Source: Providencia sp.
GTDB taxonomy: Bacteria; Pseudomonadota; Gammaproteobacteria; Enterobacterales; Enterobacteriaceae
Assembly: GCF_003533305.1 (NCBI RefSeq)
Contig: NZ_DOEH01000001.1
Coordinates: 57,842-121,841 of the forward strand
Reading direction: 5' to 3'
Length of the DNA: 64,000 bases
Shown here: one piece after another, positions 31,774-41,496 of the stretch
How the letters are laid out: each line of letters starts with the position of its first letter
Position numbering within the stretch: the stretch's first letter is position 1
Notes under the pieces: generated by a model
Told to the model about the DNA's origin: nothing
Database searches by the model: none
The model's input: the letters and a program-made list of their open reading frames with translations, nothing else
Translations under genes and position numbers: made by a program

Positions 31774-32415
31774 TTACAGATTGAGTTTTTTATCATATTC
31801 AAGGCTGGCCGTTTTTAATGCTATAAAATCTGAGCTACAAATAAACGGTTTTAACGCAGTAAACTTCGCTTCAGGCCAATCATAAATTTTGAGCTGCAAT
31901 AATTCGCCAATAACGTCGGCAGAAAAACGATAATTAATCGGCTTAGCAGGGTTTCCCCCCACAATACTGTATGGCTCGACATCTTTAACAACCACACTAT
32001 TGGCAGCAATAACCGCACCTTCGCCAATTTTAATACCTGGCATAATAAAAGCGCGCATACCAATCCAAGCGCCGTCACCAATCACGGTATCGCCCTTGCC
32101 AATGTAAGCCTCTTCAATATGCTCTAAAAATGGATATAAACAAAACCAATCCATACGATGGGTATGATTGCCGCCCATTAAAATGACCGCTTCACTGCCA
32201 ATACAGACATAGTCGCCGATATAAAGTTGATCGACATCCCATGCAAGTTGCCAATCTCGACTTTGCTCGTCACCTTGTAAATAGCGAACCACTGATTGTT
32301 CAAAACCATCATCCCAGCAATCACTATAATAGCTATGTTGCCCTTTAATATGGATATTCGGATTTTGTACAACTTCATGCAGTAATTCGTATTTCGACCA
32401 ATGCTTTTTATTCAT
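31774..32415 (-). CDS. CatB/Vat-like xenobiotic O-acetyltransferase
   Basis: 213 residues with a left-handed beta-helix of hexapeptide repeats (about 65-170), the GNHTHRMDW motif with candidate catalytic His at 84/86, and the GGNPAK motif near the end of the helix. These are hallmarks of the type B chloramphenicol (CatB) and streptogramin (Vat) acetyltransferases. It transfers acetyl from acetyl-CoA to a hydroxyl. Whether this chromosomal copy inactivates an antibiotic or acts on a sugar cannot be told from sequence. No integron attC site is seen nearby. AAAGG site before the ATG. Confidence 0.8.
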   Translation of the reverse strand: MNKKHWSKYELLHEVVQNPNIHIKGQHSYYSDCWDDGFEQSVVRYLQGDEQSRDWQLAWDVDQLYIGDYVCIGSEAVILMGGNHTHRMDWFCLYPFLEHIEEAYIGKGDTVIGDGAWIGMRAFIMPGIKIGEGAVIAANSVVVKDVEPYSIVGGNPAKPINYRFSADVIGELLQLKIYDWPEAKFTALKPFICSSDFIALKTASLEYDKKLNL

Positions 32416-32707
32416 GGTAACAAACCTTTTAATAACTTTAGTAGTACCATAGAAGAACGCTATCTATGGTGATGTATTCACGTTCAAAACACATCACAAT
32501 CAGCAATTTGTGGTCGCTTTAATAAAGGGGTTTCCATAAAATAATCCTTAAATTAAATTTTGATAATATTTTATTGCTTAATGACTATTCTACTTTAAAA
32601 ATATCATAAATAAACGGCTAAAAAAAATCATCGGCTACGTATTGCAACCGATGATTTAATTACATATTTAATTTTACTTATCAATGCGTTAAGCTATTTA
32701 TTTTTAA
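32416..32707. other. Spacer with acetyltransferase promoter and a terminator
   Basis: Apart from the terminator at 32617-32657, this 292-base AT-rich stretch shows no gene. It must contain the promoter of the acetyltransferase on the minus strand. Confidence 0.5.
32617..32657 (-). terminator. Terminator of the mannoside/PTS cluster
   Basis: AAATCATCGG / CCGATGATTT (arms 32648-32657 and 32625-32634, as read on the minus strand) followed on that strand by eight U's. It lies about 50 bases past the metallophosphoesterase stop. Confidence 0.85.
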
Positions 32708-34831
32708 TCACTTCTTAACTTTACCCAAATTAAGCGGCGTGATCTCACCAGTTTCAACATTGATATAAAAATCACGGCTAGGATTACCTTGCAAATATTT
32801 ATCTATTACAGTGAAAATACTACCAAAACGTAATTTAAAAATATTTTCAAACGTACTATCTGCATTAATCTTATTCGTTGAGCTCGGTAATGACGCTAAT
32901 AATGTTCCCGTCAGTAACTGATACTGGTTCAATCGCTCCGCAGGAATATCCTGCAACGCCAACTCATCGGCATTACGTAACCGGTAAAAATCAACTGCAA
33001 GGTCGAACCCATTCCATTTCGCAAAATCATTTAATTTAAAACCGGCTTTATTAGCAACTAATGCCGCTTTTTGGCTAGCCTTTTTCCATGCATCTGCATT
33101 TTTATTTAAATAAACCTGCGTGATATCGATGTTCTCAGGGTTCACACCTTTAGCACATATTTCATGATTTTGACTTAACGGTGCCGTTAATACTTCATTA
33201 TAAGCACTTTGGCTTTCTAACTGGCTGAGTATCAACATCTCTTCGCCATTCATACTAAATAACATTTGGCGAATTTCACATGGCCACTCTTCTGGCAGAA
33301 AACGTAAACGTGTTAATTCCGTAATATGCCAGTTAGTAAAATCATAATAATTATCTGCTTTAAGAATATCGCTATTCCAAAGATGTGGAGAATTGGTTTG
33401 TTTTAAATGATCCCACTCTTGTTGATAGTGCTCGAATAATTCATCAAAACGCGGCACATTATCAATAATTACAGTTTGCACATCGATTTCATTGGCATTT
33501 TTAAAATTCAGAATCTTATATGCCGGAACATACGCTGCCATTGATGGAGCTTGGATATTAAACAATAAGCTACCATCGGGATATTTGCGCACACCAGTAT
33601 CATTAAAATGCATGTGACCGCCAACATGCACACCAATACCGGTTTTAGCCATTGCATGACTGGTATCTTCTTTTGGCGCTCTTTCTAATTGGAATTTACC
33701 TTTACCAAAAATAGTTTCAAGGTCATCCGCAGCACCATTATCAAACTCCACCATTGGGAAATGGCTAAATGTAATCAACGTTTTATTTTGCTCTTTTGCA
33801 CGTTTTGCAACTGAAGTCATCCACTCTACAGTTTGCTGTTTATGCGTTAGCATTTTGTTGTAGCCCGCGTTTCCTGAACCTGCAAAATTCTTGGCAGCCT
33901 TTGGGTTATTAATATCTGCTTTTTCAGAAGGCACATACACATTTGCATCAACAGCCATCAACCAAAGACCGGGAACAGGTTCAACAAGATAGCTGCTATC
34001 AGCGACATTAAAGCAAGGACCATAACCTGCTTGCTTATATTCACCACCAGTTCCTTGTGTACAAATTTCATACTGTCTTTGGCTAAAATCACTGGCTTTT
34101 ACAGCAGCGTCATAACTATAACCTTTTGAGCCATAATCAGAATAAGGAGTTTCCCAATAGATATCGGCTGGCAATGGATTGATGCCAAAAGATTTCATGG
34201 CATCCATTACATTACCATAGCCACTGTAAACCATTTCTTCGCTACAGATAGTTGGTAATTCAGCACCTGTATCAATAACTGCTGTTTTACCTTGATACCC
34301 CGTACACTCGCTAGCACCTAAACTAAAGATACGCTGAGTTTTCCCCTCTACACCCAAAAAGTCCTCTTTTCCTGCGGGCATATCAAATGGACGGTTAGGA
34401 TCATGATTCCCTGGCGTAGCAAAAAAGCGCATGCCATATTTTTGTTCGTACTCTTGTAAAACTTTAACTAAACCACGTAAATGAATTGGCTGACCATCAT
34501 CCGTAAAATCCCCCGGTAATGCGATCAACTTTATTCCTTTGCTGCCGGCATCTTCAAGGGCGGCACGTAGTGCAAAATAGTTTTCGTTAAATAAACGGGT
34601 CGATGTCAACTGCGCGTACATCGACCGAATAACCGCATTCTGACCGCTTTTACTATTTTTCAAACCATCAAACGAACCATCAGAAAATTGCCCATAAACA
34701 TCATGAAAATGAATATCAGGCATAAATGCAACGGTATAATTATAGGCTTTATTATCGGTGGTCGTTGCAATCGCCATATTTCCTGTCGAAATTAATGCAA
34801 GGGCAAGACCGTATTTAATTTTATTGTTCAT
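32708..34831 (-). CDS. Secreted calcineurin-like metallophosphoesterase
   Basis: 707 residues with a signal peptide (cleavage about residue 22, AIA). Di-metal phosphoesterase motifs in order: PDIHFHD (Asp39, His41), GDFTDDG (Asp108), GNHDPN (Asn142, His143), SHFPM and GGHMH (near 413). The C-terminal ~280 residues are helical and uncharacterised. It should act in the periplasm on a phosphate ester or phosphodiester. Being downstream of the porin, mannosidase and PTS genes, it may dephosphorylate the imported glycan; that is inference. Good AAAGGGA site; 31 bases after the porin gene. Confidence 0.82.
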   Translation of the reverse strand: MNNKIKYGLALALISTGNMAIATTTDNKAYNYTVAFMPDIHFHDVYGQFSDGSFDGLKNSKSGQNAVIRSMYAQLTSTRLFNENYFALRAALEDAGSKGIKLIALPGDFTDDGQPIHLRGLVKVLQEYEQKYGMRFFATPGNHDPNRPFDMPAGKEDFLGVEGKTQRIFSLGASECTGYQGKTAVIDTGAELPTICSEEMVYSGYGNVMDAMKSFGINPLPADIYWETPYSDYGSKGYSYDAAVKASDFSQRQYEICTQGTGGEYKQAGYGPCFNVADSSYLVEPVPGLWLMAVDANVYVPSEKADINNPKAAKNFAGSGNAGYNKMLTHKQQTVEWMTSVAKRAKEQNKTLITFSHFPMVEFDNGAADDLETIFGKGKFQLERAPKEDTSHAMAKTGIGVHVGGHMHFNDTGVRKYPDGSLLFNIQAPSMAAYVPAYKILNFKNANEIDVQTVIIDNVPRFDELFEHYQQEWDHLKQTNSPHLWNSDILKADNYYDFTNWHITELTRLRFLPEEWPCEIRQMLFSMNGEEMLILSQLESQSAYNEVLTAPLSQNHEICAKGVNPENIDITQVYLNKNADAWKKASQKAALVANKAGFKLNDFAKWNGFDLAVDFYRLRNADELALQDIPAERLNQYQLLTGTLLASLPSSTNKINADSTFENIFKLRFGSIFTVIDKYLQGNPSRDFYINVETGEITPLNLGKVKK

Positions 34832-34862
34832 GTTTATTCCCTTTTATAGTGACCTATTTCTA

Positions 34863-35570
34863 TCAGAAATTATATGCAATGCCAACGCGATAACGCATTT
34901 GCCATGCATCGCGATAGGTTTTTCCATCTTTCACATAAGAACCATCATCATAAGAGACATAACCTAACTCGAAGTAAGGCACCCATGTTTTATTACCAAT
35001 CCACGAAACATTTAAGTTATGTGCGTAATCTTTTTCTTTACCTTTATAGGCAGGGTAATCTGTATCGAATTTATATTCAAAATCATAACTCAAAGAAACA
35101 TCTTGTATTTTATAACCTAAATAAAAATTACTTTGCCAATAATGTTGATTATCCTTTGCAGGTTTATTTGAATTATCAAAATGTCTAACACCGTAACGTA
35201 AACGTGTTCCAACATTAAAATCATCCGTCAGGTTATAGGCTGCTTTAACACTAAATTTATATGCAGTATCTTTTTCCCCAGAATCTAAAGCAAAAGAAGG
35301 TGTTAATACAAAATCTTTAGTTACTTTATATTTATAACCCGCTTCAACCTCATTACCTTTTGAAGATAAATTTTCCATAAAGCCGCCATCTTTACTTCTC
35401 CATTTACCTTCAAGGCTAAAATAAGTGCCATTTTGTAAACTATGCCCAATTTTAATTCTATCTTCGTGGCGATGTTCATCACCTAACCATTCATGACGAT
35501 AATCTACATATGTTGCATTAGCAGCAGAACAAAAAATAAGTGTAGAGATAGCTAAAGTAAAATGTTTCAT
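34863..35570 (-). CDS. KdgM/NanC-family oligosaccharide porin
   Basis: 235 residues, signal peptide ending about residue 19 (ANA). Mature protein of amphipathic beta strands ending in Phe (YNF), as expected for a 12-stranded outer-membrane barrel. The N-terminal YRHEWLGDEHRHEDRIKIGH is a KdgM-family hallmark. Members admit acidic or large oligosaccharides (oligogalacturonate, sialic acid). Context suggests it admits the mannoside used by this cluster. AGGAAAA site. A 228-base spacer separates it from the upstream PTS gene, so it may have its own promoter. Confidence 0.87.
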   Translation of the reverse strand: MKHFTLAISTLIFCSAANATYVDYRHEWLGDEHRHEDRIKIGHSLQNGTYFSLEGKWRSKDGGFMENLSSKGNEVEAGYKYKVTKDFVLTPSFALDSGEKDTAYKFSVKAAYNLTDDFNVGTRLRYGVRHFDNSNKPAKDNQHYWQSNFYLGYKIQDVSLSYDFEYKFDTDYPAYKGKEKDYAHNLNVSWIGNKTWVPYFELGYVSYDDGSYVKDGKTYRDAWQMRYRVGIAYNF

Positions 35571-35798
35571 TAATTTTTCCTATATTTATGTGTGTTGTTA
35601 TATTTAATTTTCATTTATGTGTTTTAATTATTACTCGTTAGTTAGGACAGCCTCCATTCAATTGTTTTCATTTAAATAAGAATAACCAGTGCAATTTTAA
35701 GCAAAGTTATTCCTATCCTTTAAATTTAAAGAATTTACATTACGGACTAATATTGTTAATTTTCTAAATCAAACAATAATATTTAATTTAAATGTTTT

Positions 35799-37355
35799 TT
35801 ATAATCCTAATTCATATTTTAATAGTTCAACGATTGCATTAGGATTCTTTGCACTCATTATTTTTTCACGAAAAGATTCATGCATTAACTTACGAGCAAG
35901 AACCGAAAAAATTCGCATATGTTGATTTTCTTCATTCTCATTAATAGTTAACATAATAATTAATCTAACATCAACATTATCCCCCCAAGATAAATCCTTT
36001 AATAACCGCATAACGGAAATACTGCTGTGCTTAACAGCAAGTGATTTACAATGTGGGATCGCAATAGAAAAACCTAACGCCGTACTGAAAACCTCTTCAC
36101 GTTGCCAAATAGCGTGTTCAACATCTGTACCTAAATCTGTACGATGATTTACCTCTAAATTATCCGTTAGTAATTTGATAGCCTCATCTTTACTCGCCAC
36201 TGTACTATCTAACAAAACTAATTCAGAAGTTAATACCGGATAATTAGAATCAACGTGTTTATTTGATAATGTTAAACGTGCTAATTTCGCTTTTTCCAGT
36301 GTTAACCAATCTTCTGCATACTTGTCTGGTTCAATAATTAACGCATTGAAACGGGTATCTAACAACAAAGTTTGGTTATTTTTAATTTGGTCAATAACCG
36401 CAGTACTTGCAGATAACAGTGGAATTGAATAAGTACGCGCTAAAATTACCGTATGCGATGTTTCTGCACCTTCCTCCATCACAATACCTTGTAAATTAGT
36501 ATTATTGCCTTTTAAAGTCAGTAATTGTCCTGGGGTTAATAATCCTTGGCACACAACAATCGTATCGTTATCTAATTCTGGTAACTGTAATATCGGCGCT
36601 ACACTAAGATGAATCGCGATCCGCAGCCCTAAATCTTTAATATCTAACTCGCGTTGGCGCAAATATTCATTACTGCTTTCACGAAATGGTAAACTTAACT
36701 CATCAATGGCCATCGCTAATGCAGACATTGAATTACGAGCCTGATCTTGCTCAAGTAAACAAGCCTCAACATCTTCATCATCAAGCAATTGGCTTTGCGC
36801 TTCGAGTATATTGGCAACTTCACCCGCAACCTTCTGAATATCTTGACGTAATTGTTCTCTCGCCAACAGTAATGCTTTTTTCAGTTCTTCATACTGTTGA
36901 ATGCGTGAACTTTCAGGCTGCTCTTGCCCTAAACTGCGCAGCTCAGGTACCTTTATCAGTCGTGATTGCCCTTTTGCCAGCCCTTGACTAACGCCATTCC
37001 CGCGTACTATTTTAGATATTGATCGGCTAAGAAAAATAGGCAATATTTGTTGCTCTGTTCTTGCCTCTTGAGCCAGAGGCACATCACAGTGAAGAAACTC
37101 TTGCTCAATAAAGACTTTTAGCCTTTCATAAGCCATATTTTCATCACGTCCTTCAATTTGAAAATAACATTCATCACCAAGCGCAACATCTGTACCCACT
37201 AACGCCAAAACGCTTTTAGCATTTCCTTGGCGCGCTTTGGTTTTATTAAACAGCGTTATTTCAGATTGAAAACTCACTGTTTTTTGCTCCAATGCGCTGG
37301 CAGGCCTTGCATGAATACCATTCGGTAGCTGGCAACAAAAAGAAAGTGTTTGCAT
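35799..37355 (-). CDS. PTS multiphosphoryl carrier: HPr / EI N-domain / fructose-type IIA
   Basis: 518 residues. HPr domain (about 1-88) with GIHARPAS, active His15. Enzyme I N-terminal phospho-His domain (about 115-350) with EGAETSHTVILAR, His301. Fructose/mannitol-type IIA (about 380-518) with FSIAIPHCKS, His435. The PEP-binding barrel of Enzyme I (normally ~300 residues after the phospho-His domain) is absent: the protein goes straight into IIA. It therefore should not take phosphate directly from PEP. DhaM of E. coli is a precedent for an HPr/EI-N fusion without EI-C. It likely relays phosphate to the IIB encoded upstream. Gap of 18 bases after the mannosidase gene. Confidence 0.87.
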   Translation of the reverse strand: MQTLSFCCQLPNGIHARPASALEQKTVSFQSEITLFNKTKARQGNAKSVLALVGTDVALGDECYFQIEGRDENMAYERLKVFIEQEFLHCDVPLAQEARTEQQILPIFLSRSISKIVRGNGVSQGLAKGQSRLIKVPELRSLGQEQPESSRIQQYEELKKALLLAREQLRQDIQKVAGEVANILEAQSQLLDDEDVEACLLEQDQARNSMSALAMAIDELSLPFRESSNEYLRQRELDIKDLGLRIAIHLSVAPILQLPELDNDTIVVCQGLLTPGQLLTLKGNNTNLQGIVMEEGAETSHTVILARTYSIPLLSASTAVIDQIKNNQTLLLDTRFNALIIEPDKYAEDWLTLEKAKLARLTLSNKHVDSNYPVLTSELVLLDSTVASKDEAIKLLTDNLEVNHRTDLGTDVEHAIWQREEVFSTALGFSIAIPHCKSLAVKHSSISVMRLLKDLSWGDNVDVRLIIMLTINENEENQHMRIFSVLARKLMHESFREKIMSAKNPNAIVELLKYELGL

Positions 37356-37373
37356 AAATGATACCTTTAATTA

Positions 37374-39959
37374 TTAACTCATTAGCCATGACACAGGGGC
37401 ACAAGGTGCTGCTTTACCTGCGTTGACGCATTCCGTTTCAGCCAAAGTCACTTGCTGAATTTTAATGTCAGATTTAGGCGGCTCATATAACAACGGTTCG
37501 ATACTTGGATTCCAACCGCGTAATACTAGTGCATCTACATTTTGGGCTTTTTTAAGCGTACTAAAATGTAAGCCACAGTCCCAAGTTAAAAGGCTATAAC
37601 TTTCAGGAAAAACAAGGTCATGTGGATTCATTTTAAATTGCGACCAACCTGAATCTAAATAGCCAAATGCAGGCGTGCGCCAATGTTCAACATCTCGCCA
37701 GAAATCAGGATGCTGGCCTTGATGCATTGGTAATACCGCAAAATGAAAATGATGAATGCCAAATATTTGTGAATCAGGAGATGGCAAGACCATGCCAGAA
37801 GCACGACCAGGCCGCCAAGTCAGGTTAGCCTGCCCTAACCAACCAACGCTACGCAATAACGTCAATGCAATCATATCTTGGCGAGATTCAGGGATTTGAT
37901 ACTCTCTCAAACCTTCCGTCACAAGACATATGCCATGATTATCATTATGTTGCATAACAAGACTTTGCATTGGCCAAAGAGATGTCGGTGCCTCTGTCCA
38001 GTTTTCTTCTTGCCAATACGCTAAGCTTGTTGGCTGATTTTCTCGTTTAATTAAGCCAAATGGTTGATCTGCAAAATGAAATGCTTGCTGAATCTCTGTC
38101 GGTATCTCAATTTGTAAACGATGGTCTTGAATTGTATTGTTGACTGTAATTTCAATATCTAACCAAGGTTTATCGTGAGGTAACGAAATTTTCATTGAGA
38201 TATCTAAATACGCATTGAGCTGGTGCTGCTGACGAGCTTTCGCATCGAGCGGGGCCGGGATATGCCAGTCCAAAATAAAAGCATCAATTAATGGCGCTCG
38301 AATACACTCAAATTGTTGTAGGTGTCCATCGCTACTCACCAGCCAATCATCTACAGGTGGAGAATAATTGTAGTTATCTCCGGCATCCCCACCATCAACT
38401 AAACGCAAAATATTTGAATAATGCTGTTGATTTCGTTTATCAATTAGTCTCAATTGACCATCATTTATTTCAATTTTTAACCATTGATTTTCAAGTGTAT
38501 TCTCATTTTTTATCTGTAGCGGAAGTTCAAAGTTAGCCGGCTCACCTTCATGAAGATAAAATGTACGGTAACCACAAGATGGCAAATCAGTCGCTTCAAG
38601 CAATACGTCACACTTGCGATACCATGTTGTGGTTGTACTATTTGCTAACTCTTGAACAATCAAAGACATATCTTGAGGCTGTTCTTTAATTAGCTGCCAA
38701 CGACAAGTTTTACCTTGGTCATCTTTAATGCAAAAATCAGCTTCTGGCGTATATAGCGTGATACTGATTTGCGCATCACGTTGATGAGGTAGTGAATTAA
38801 AGACAATAATTTTTTTGCCTTTTTGAGTTGCCTCTATCCCTCCCGCTAACATTTTCATGTTGAGAGAGAGTAGTTGATTTGCACTTTCTAACCCATTGGT
38901 TAGTCGTGCTTTAACCATACTATTGACCCTATCAGAATTACATCCACCAATACTGTCATGAGCATGAGACTGCATGGCATCACGCCAAATATTTTCCACC
39001 GCACTTTGTGGATAAGGTAGACCTAACCGCCAATTAATCGAAAGTAATGGCTCAAGTTGCTGACTCACAAATTGCTCTAATTTGACATTGAGTAACTTAA
39101 TATCCATACGCGTAGAAAAAATGCCCCGATGAACACGCATATATTTCGGACTCAATAACTCACCACTAAATTCAGGTAATTGTTGGCCACTTTCCTGTAA
39201 TGCGGTGAAAAAATCACTAAAACTACTTTTAACAAAATGATAATCCTTTTGCTGCTCATTCAATTTATTGAGCATTGCAGGCACAGCATATTCAAAAGGA
39301 GATTGATCATTTCCATTCGGCAATAAAATTTGTTCTGAATGTGCAAAACGCGCCTGTTTTTCTAAAATTGCAGGCAATACTGTTGAGGCTTTTTCCGTAT
39401 TATCAGGCAACCACTTAGCGCAGCCATATCCCCACGGAAGCACCGCCGTTGTTACCGAATCCCCTGAATCTGCACGCCAAATAAACTCACTACTCGCAAC
39501 GTCACGTTCACACCAGCCACGCCAAATCACTGCATATTTAATATCGAACTGTTGTAAAAACATTGGAAGTTGCGCACTTTGCCCAAATGAATCAGGGACA
39601 TAGCCCACAGGCATATAACTACCCCAAGTTTCACAATCTGCTTTACCTAATAATAAATTTCTTGCAATAGACTCCGCACCCACTACCAAAAAGTCCGTTT
39701 GTGTATACCAAGGACCAATTAAAATTCGACCTTGTTTTATTAATTGCTTTAAACGGTCACATTGCTTGGGGGCAACTTTTAAATAATCCTCCAATACCAC
39801 AGTTTGTCCATCTAGAATAAATGGTCCAAGAGTTGTATCTTGCTCTAAGCGATCCATTAAATCATTCATAAAATAATAAAGAATAATTTTGGAATCATTT
39901 TCGGTAAAATACCATTCTCTATCCCAGTGTGTATGTTGAATTAAATGTACGGTTTTCAT
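37374..39959 (-). CDS. mngB: GH38 alpha-mannosidase, MngB-like
   Basis: 861 residues, similar to E. coli MngB (~877), which hydrolyses 2-O-(6-phospho-mannosyl)-glycerate in the cytoplasm. Motifs: HTHWDREW (9-16; Zn ligands His and Asp), VPDSFGQS with the nucleophile Asp123, YMRVHRG, and HAHDSIGG with further Zn ligand. No signal peptide, consistent with acting on the phosphorylated sugar after PTS uptake. It differs from MngB in many segments, so the exact glycoside is unproven. AAAGG site; 96 bases after the IIC gene. Confidence 0.9.
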   Translation of the reverse strand: MKTVHLIQHTHWDREWYFTENDSKIILYYFMNDLMDRLEQDTTLGPFILDGQTVVLEDYLKVAPKQCDRLKQLIKQGRILIGPWYTQTDFLVVGAESIARNLLLGKADCETWGSYMPVGYVPDSFGQSAQLPMFLQQFDIKYAVIWRGWCERDVASSEFIWRADSGDSVTTAVLPWGYGCAKWLPDNTEKASTVLPAILEKQARFAHSEQILLPNGNDQSPFEYAVPAMLNKLNEQQKDYHFVKSSFSDFFTALQESGQQLPEFSGELLSPKYMRVHRGIFSTRMDIKLLNVKLEQFVSQQLEPLLSINWRLGLPYPQSAVENIWRDAMQSHAHDSIGGCNSDRVNSMVKARLTNGLESANQLLSLNMKMLAGGIEATQKGKKIIVFNSLPHQRDAQISITLYTPEADFCIKDDQGKTCRWQLIKEQPQDMSLIVQELANSTTTTWYRKCDVLLEATDLPSCGYRTFYLHEGEPANFELPLQIKNENTLENQWLKIEINDGQLRLIDKRNQQHYSNILRLVDGGDAGDNYNYSPPVDDWLVSSDGHLQQFECIRAPLIDAFILDWHIPAPLDAKARQQHQLNAYLDISMKISLPHDKPWLDIEITVNNTIQDHRLQIEIPTEIQQAFHFADQPFGLIKRENQPTSLAYWQEENWTEAPTSLWPMQSLVMQHNDNHGICLVTEGLREYQIPESRQDMIALTLLRSVGWLGQANLTWRPGRASGMVLPSPDSQIFGIHHFHFAVLPMHQGQHPDFWRDVEHWRTPAFGYLDSGWSQFKMNPHDLVFPESYSLLTWDCGLHFSTLKKAQNVDALVLRGWNPSIEPLLYEPPKSDIKIQQVTLAETECVNAGKAAPCAPVSWLMS

Positions 39960-40055
39960 TATATAACCTTTAAATAATCTATTTTCAGAATGAACGAGTC
40001 CGTGGCGTTATAAACGCTGATTAAAACTTATTTAAGTTAATAAATAGAAATACGA

Positions 40056-41171
40056 TTAGCGTCCTACTTTAAATTTAGGCGCAGCTTCTACTCCTTTAGC
40101 GTTAATAGGTTCATTCCCACGAAAAATTAATAATGAGCCAATCGTAATAATGGCTGAGCCCACCGCTACGGATAAAATATAAATTGGCCATTTATCTACT
40201 GCTAACCAACCATAAAAGCCGGAAATTGGGGCATGGTTCATTGCGCCAAGTCCAACAGCCATTGCGGCTCCAGTCGCAGCACCAATAATATTAATAATAA
40301 TGATCCTAGGATTTGCTAACGCAAATGGAATCGCCCCCTCAGAAACACCAATCAAACCCATTAGTGTAGAGGCTTTACCCGCTTCACGTAAGGATTCAGG
40401 AAAACGTTTTGCCCATATTAGTGTTGCTAACCCAATACCAATCGGTGGGATAATAATTGCAACTTGTGCCGCTGTATTTGGTTCATAAATTTCAGATGCC
40501 AAAAGCGCCATTGCAGTTGTAACCGCCGCTTTATTTACCGGGCCACCAAGATCAAAACCAACCATCGCACCAATAACCGCAGCCAAAATAACTTTATTCG
40601 AACCAGACATGGATAATAACCAATTTTCCATTCCATGATTAAGAGCCGCTAGAGGTGCGCCTATTACAAAAGCCATCACAATACAGGTTAATAATGTTCC
40701 ACCCACTGGTAAAATGAATATTGGGCCGGCGGAAGCTAGTGATTTTGGTAACTTAGTATATTTCGCTAAAAAGCGAACTATGTACCCTGCAATAAAACCT
40801 GCGGCAAGTGCACCAAGAAAACCTGTGCCTAAATTACTCGCCAATAATCCACCGACCATGCCAGGCGCTAAGCCGGGCTTATTGGCTATTGCAAAACTAA
40901 TATAGCCCGCAACAATCGGCAACATCAAAGACAGTGCTAATCCGCCAAAACCATCAAATTTATGCAACATTTGAATAATATAGTTTGTTGCCTCCGCATG
41001 GCTTGAATCCCAAATATTATCAATGCCATACATTGAAGCACCAATACGAGAGATCCCCATAATGACAGCGCCAGCAATCACAAATGGCAGCATCCATGAT
41101 ACTCCTGTCATGATGGCATTTTTGATCTCAGTTCCCACGCCCGGCTGCGAGCCGCCTTTAAACTTCACCAT
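40056..41171 (-). CDS. PTS fructose-family IIC permease
   Basis: 371 residues from the ATG at 41171, seven bases after AGGAG; a GTG one codon upstream is also possible. About ten hydrophobic segments and the fructose-family IIC signatures NKPGLAPGMVGG, FDLGGPVNKAA and GVSEGAIPFA. It moves the sugar across the inner membrane while IIB phosphorylates it. Overlaps the IIB gene end by 14 bases. With IIA on a separate polypeptide, the system is split, unlike the one-chain MngA of E. coli. Confidence 0.92.
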   Translation of the reverse strand: MVKFKGGSQPGVGTEIKNAIMTGVSWMLPFVIAGAVIMGISRIGASMYGIDNIWDSSHAEATNYIIQMLHKFDGFGGLALSLMLPIVAGYISFAIANKPGLAPGMVGGLLASNLGTGFLGALAAGFIAGYIVRFLAKYTKLPKSLASAGPIFILPVGGTLLTCIVMAFVIGAPLAALNHGMENWLLSMSGSNKVILAAVIGAMVGFDLGGPVNKAAVTTAMALLASEIYEPNTAAQVAIIIPPIGIGLATLIWAKRFPESLREAGKASTLMGLIGVSEGAIPFALANPRIIIINIIGAATGAAMAVGLGAMNHAPISGFYGWLAVDKWPIYILSVAVGSAIITIGSLLIFRGNEPINAKGVEAAPKFKVGR

Positions 41172-41478
41172 CACTCATCTCCTGCTCTAACGCATCAAAA
41201 ATTGCCTCACCAAATTTGATAGGGTCGGCAACACTGCACTCAAGTTTGATCATGCCATCAAAACGCTCTCTATTAATAATGGCGACATCCGCTGCAAGGA
41301 TAACCGCATCTGCGCGAGCCAAATCGTCACTGGTGATTTCATTTTCAACGCCCATACTTCCTTGAGTTTCAACTTTAATCTCATGCCCACGCTTTTTCCC
41401 TGTGATATCAAGAGACTCCGCAGCCATATAAGTATGAGCGACACCGGTGGGACATGCTGCGACACAAACTATAAACAT
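41158..41478 (-). CDS. PTS fructose-family IIB
   Basis: 106 residues with the phospho-Cys loop CPTGVAHTYMAAE (Cys9). It accepts phosphate from IIA and passes it to the sugar on IIC. AAGGAG site. The strong hairpin at 41511 sits only ~20 bases upstream of that site. Confidence 0.92.
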   Translation of the reverse strand: MFIVCVAACPTGVAHTYMAAESLDITGKKRGHEIKVETQGSMGVENEITSDDLARADAVILAADVAIINRERFDGMIKLECSVADPIKFGEAIFDALEQEMSDGEV

Positions 41479-41496
41479 AACAACTCCTTAAAAAAT

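Noticed and set aside
31774..32707. Integron cassette around the CatB-like gene
   Set aside because: No attC-like inverted core sites or integrase are visible on either side.
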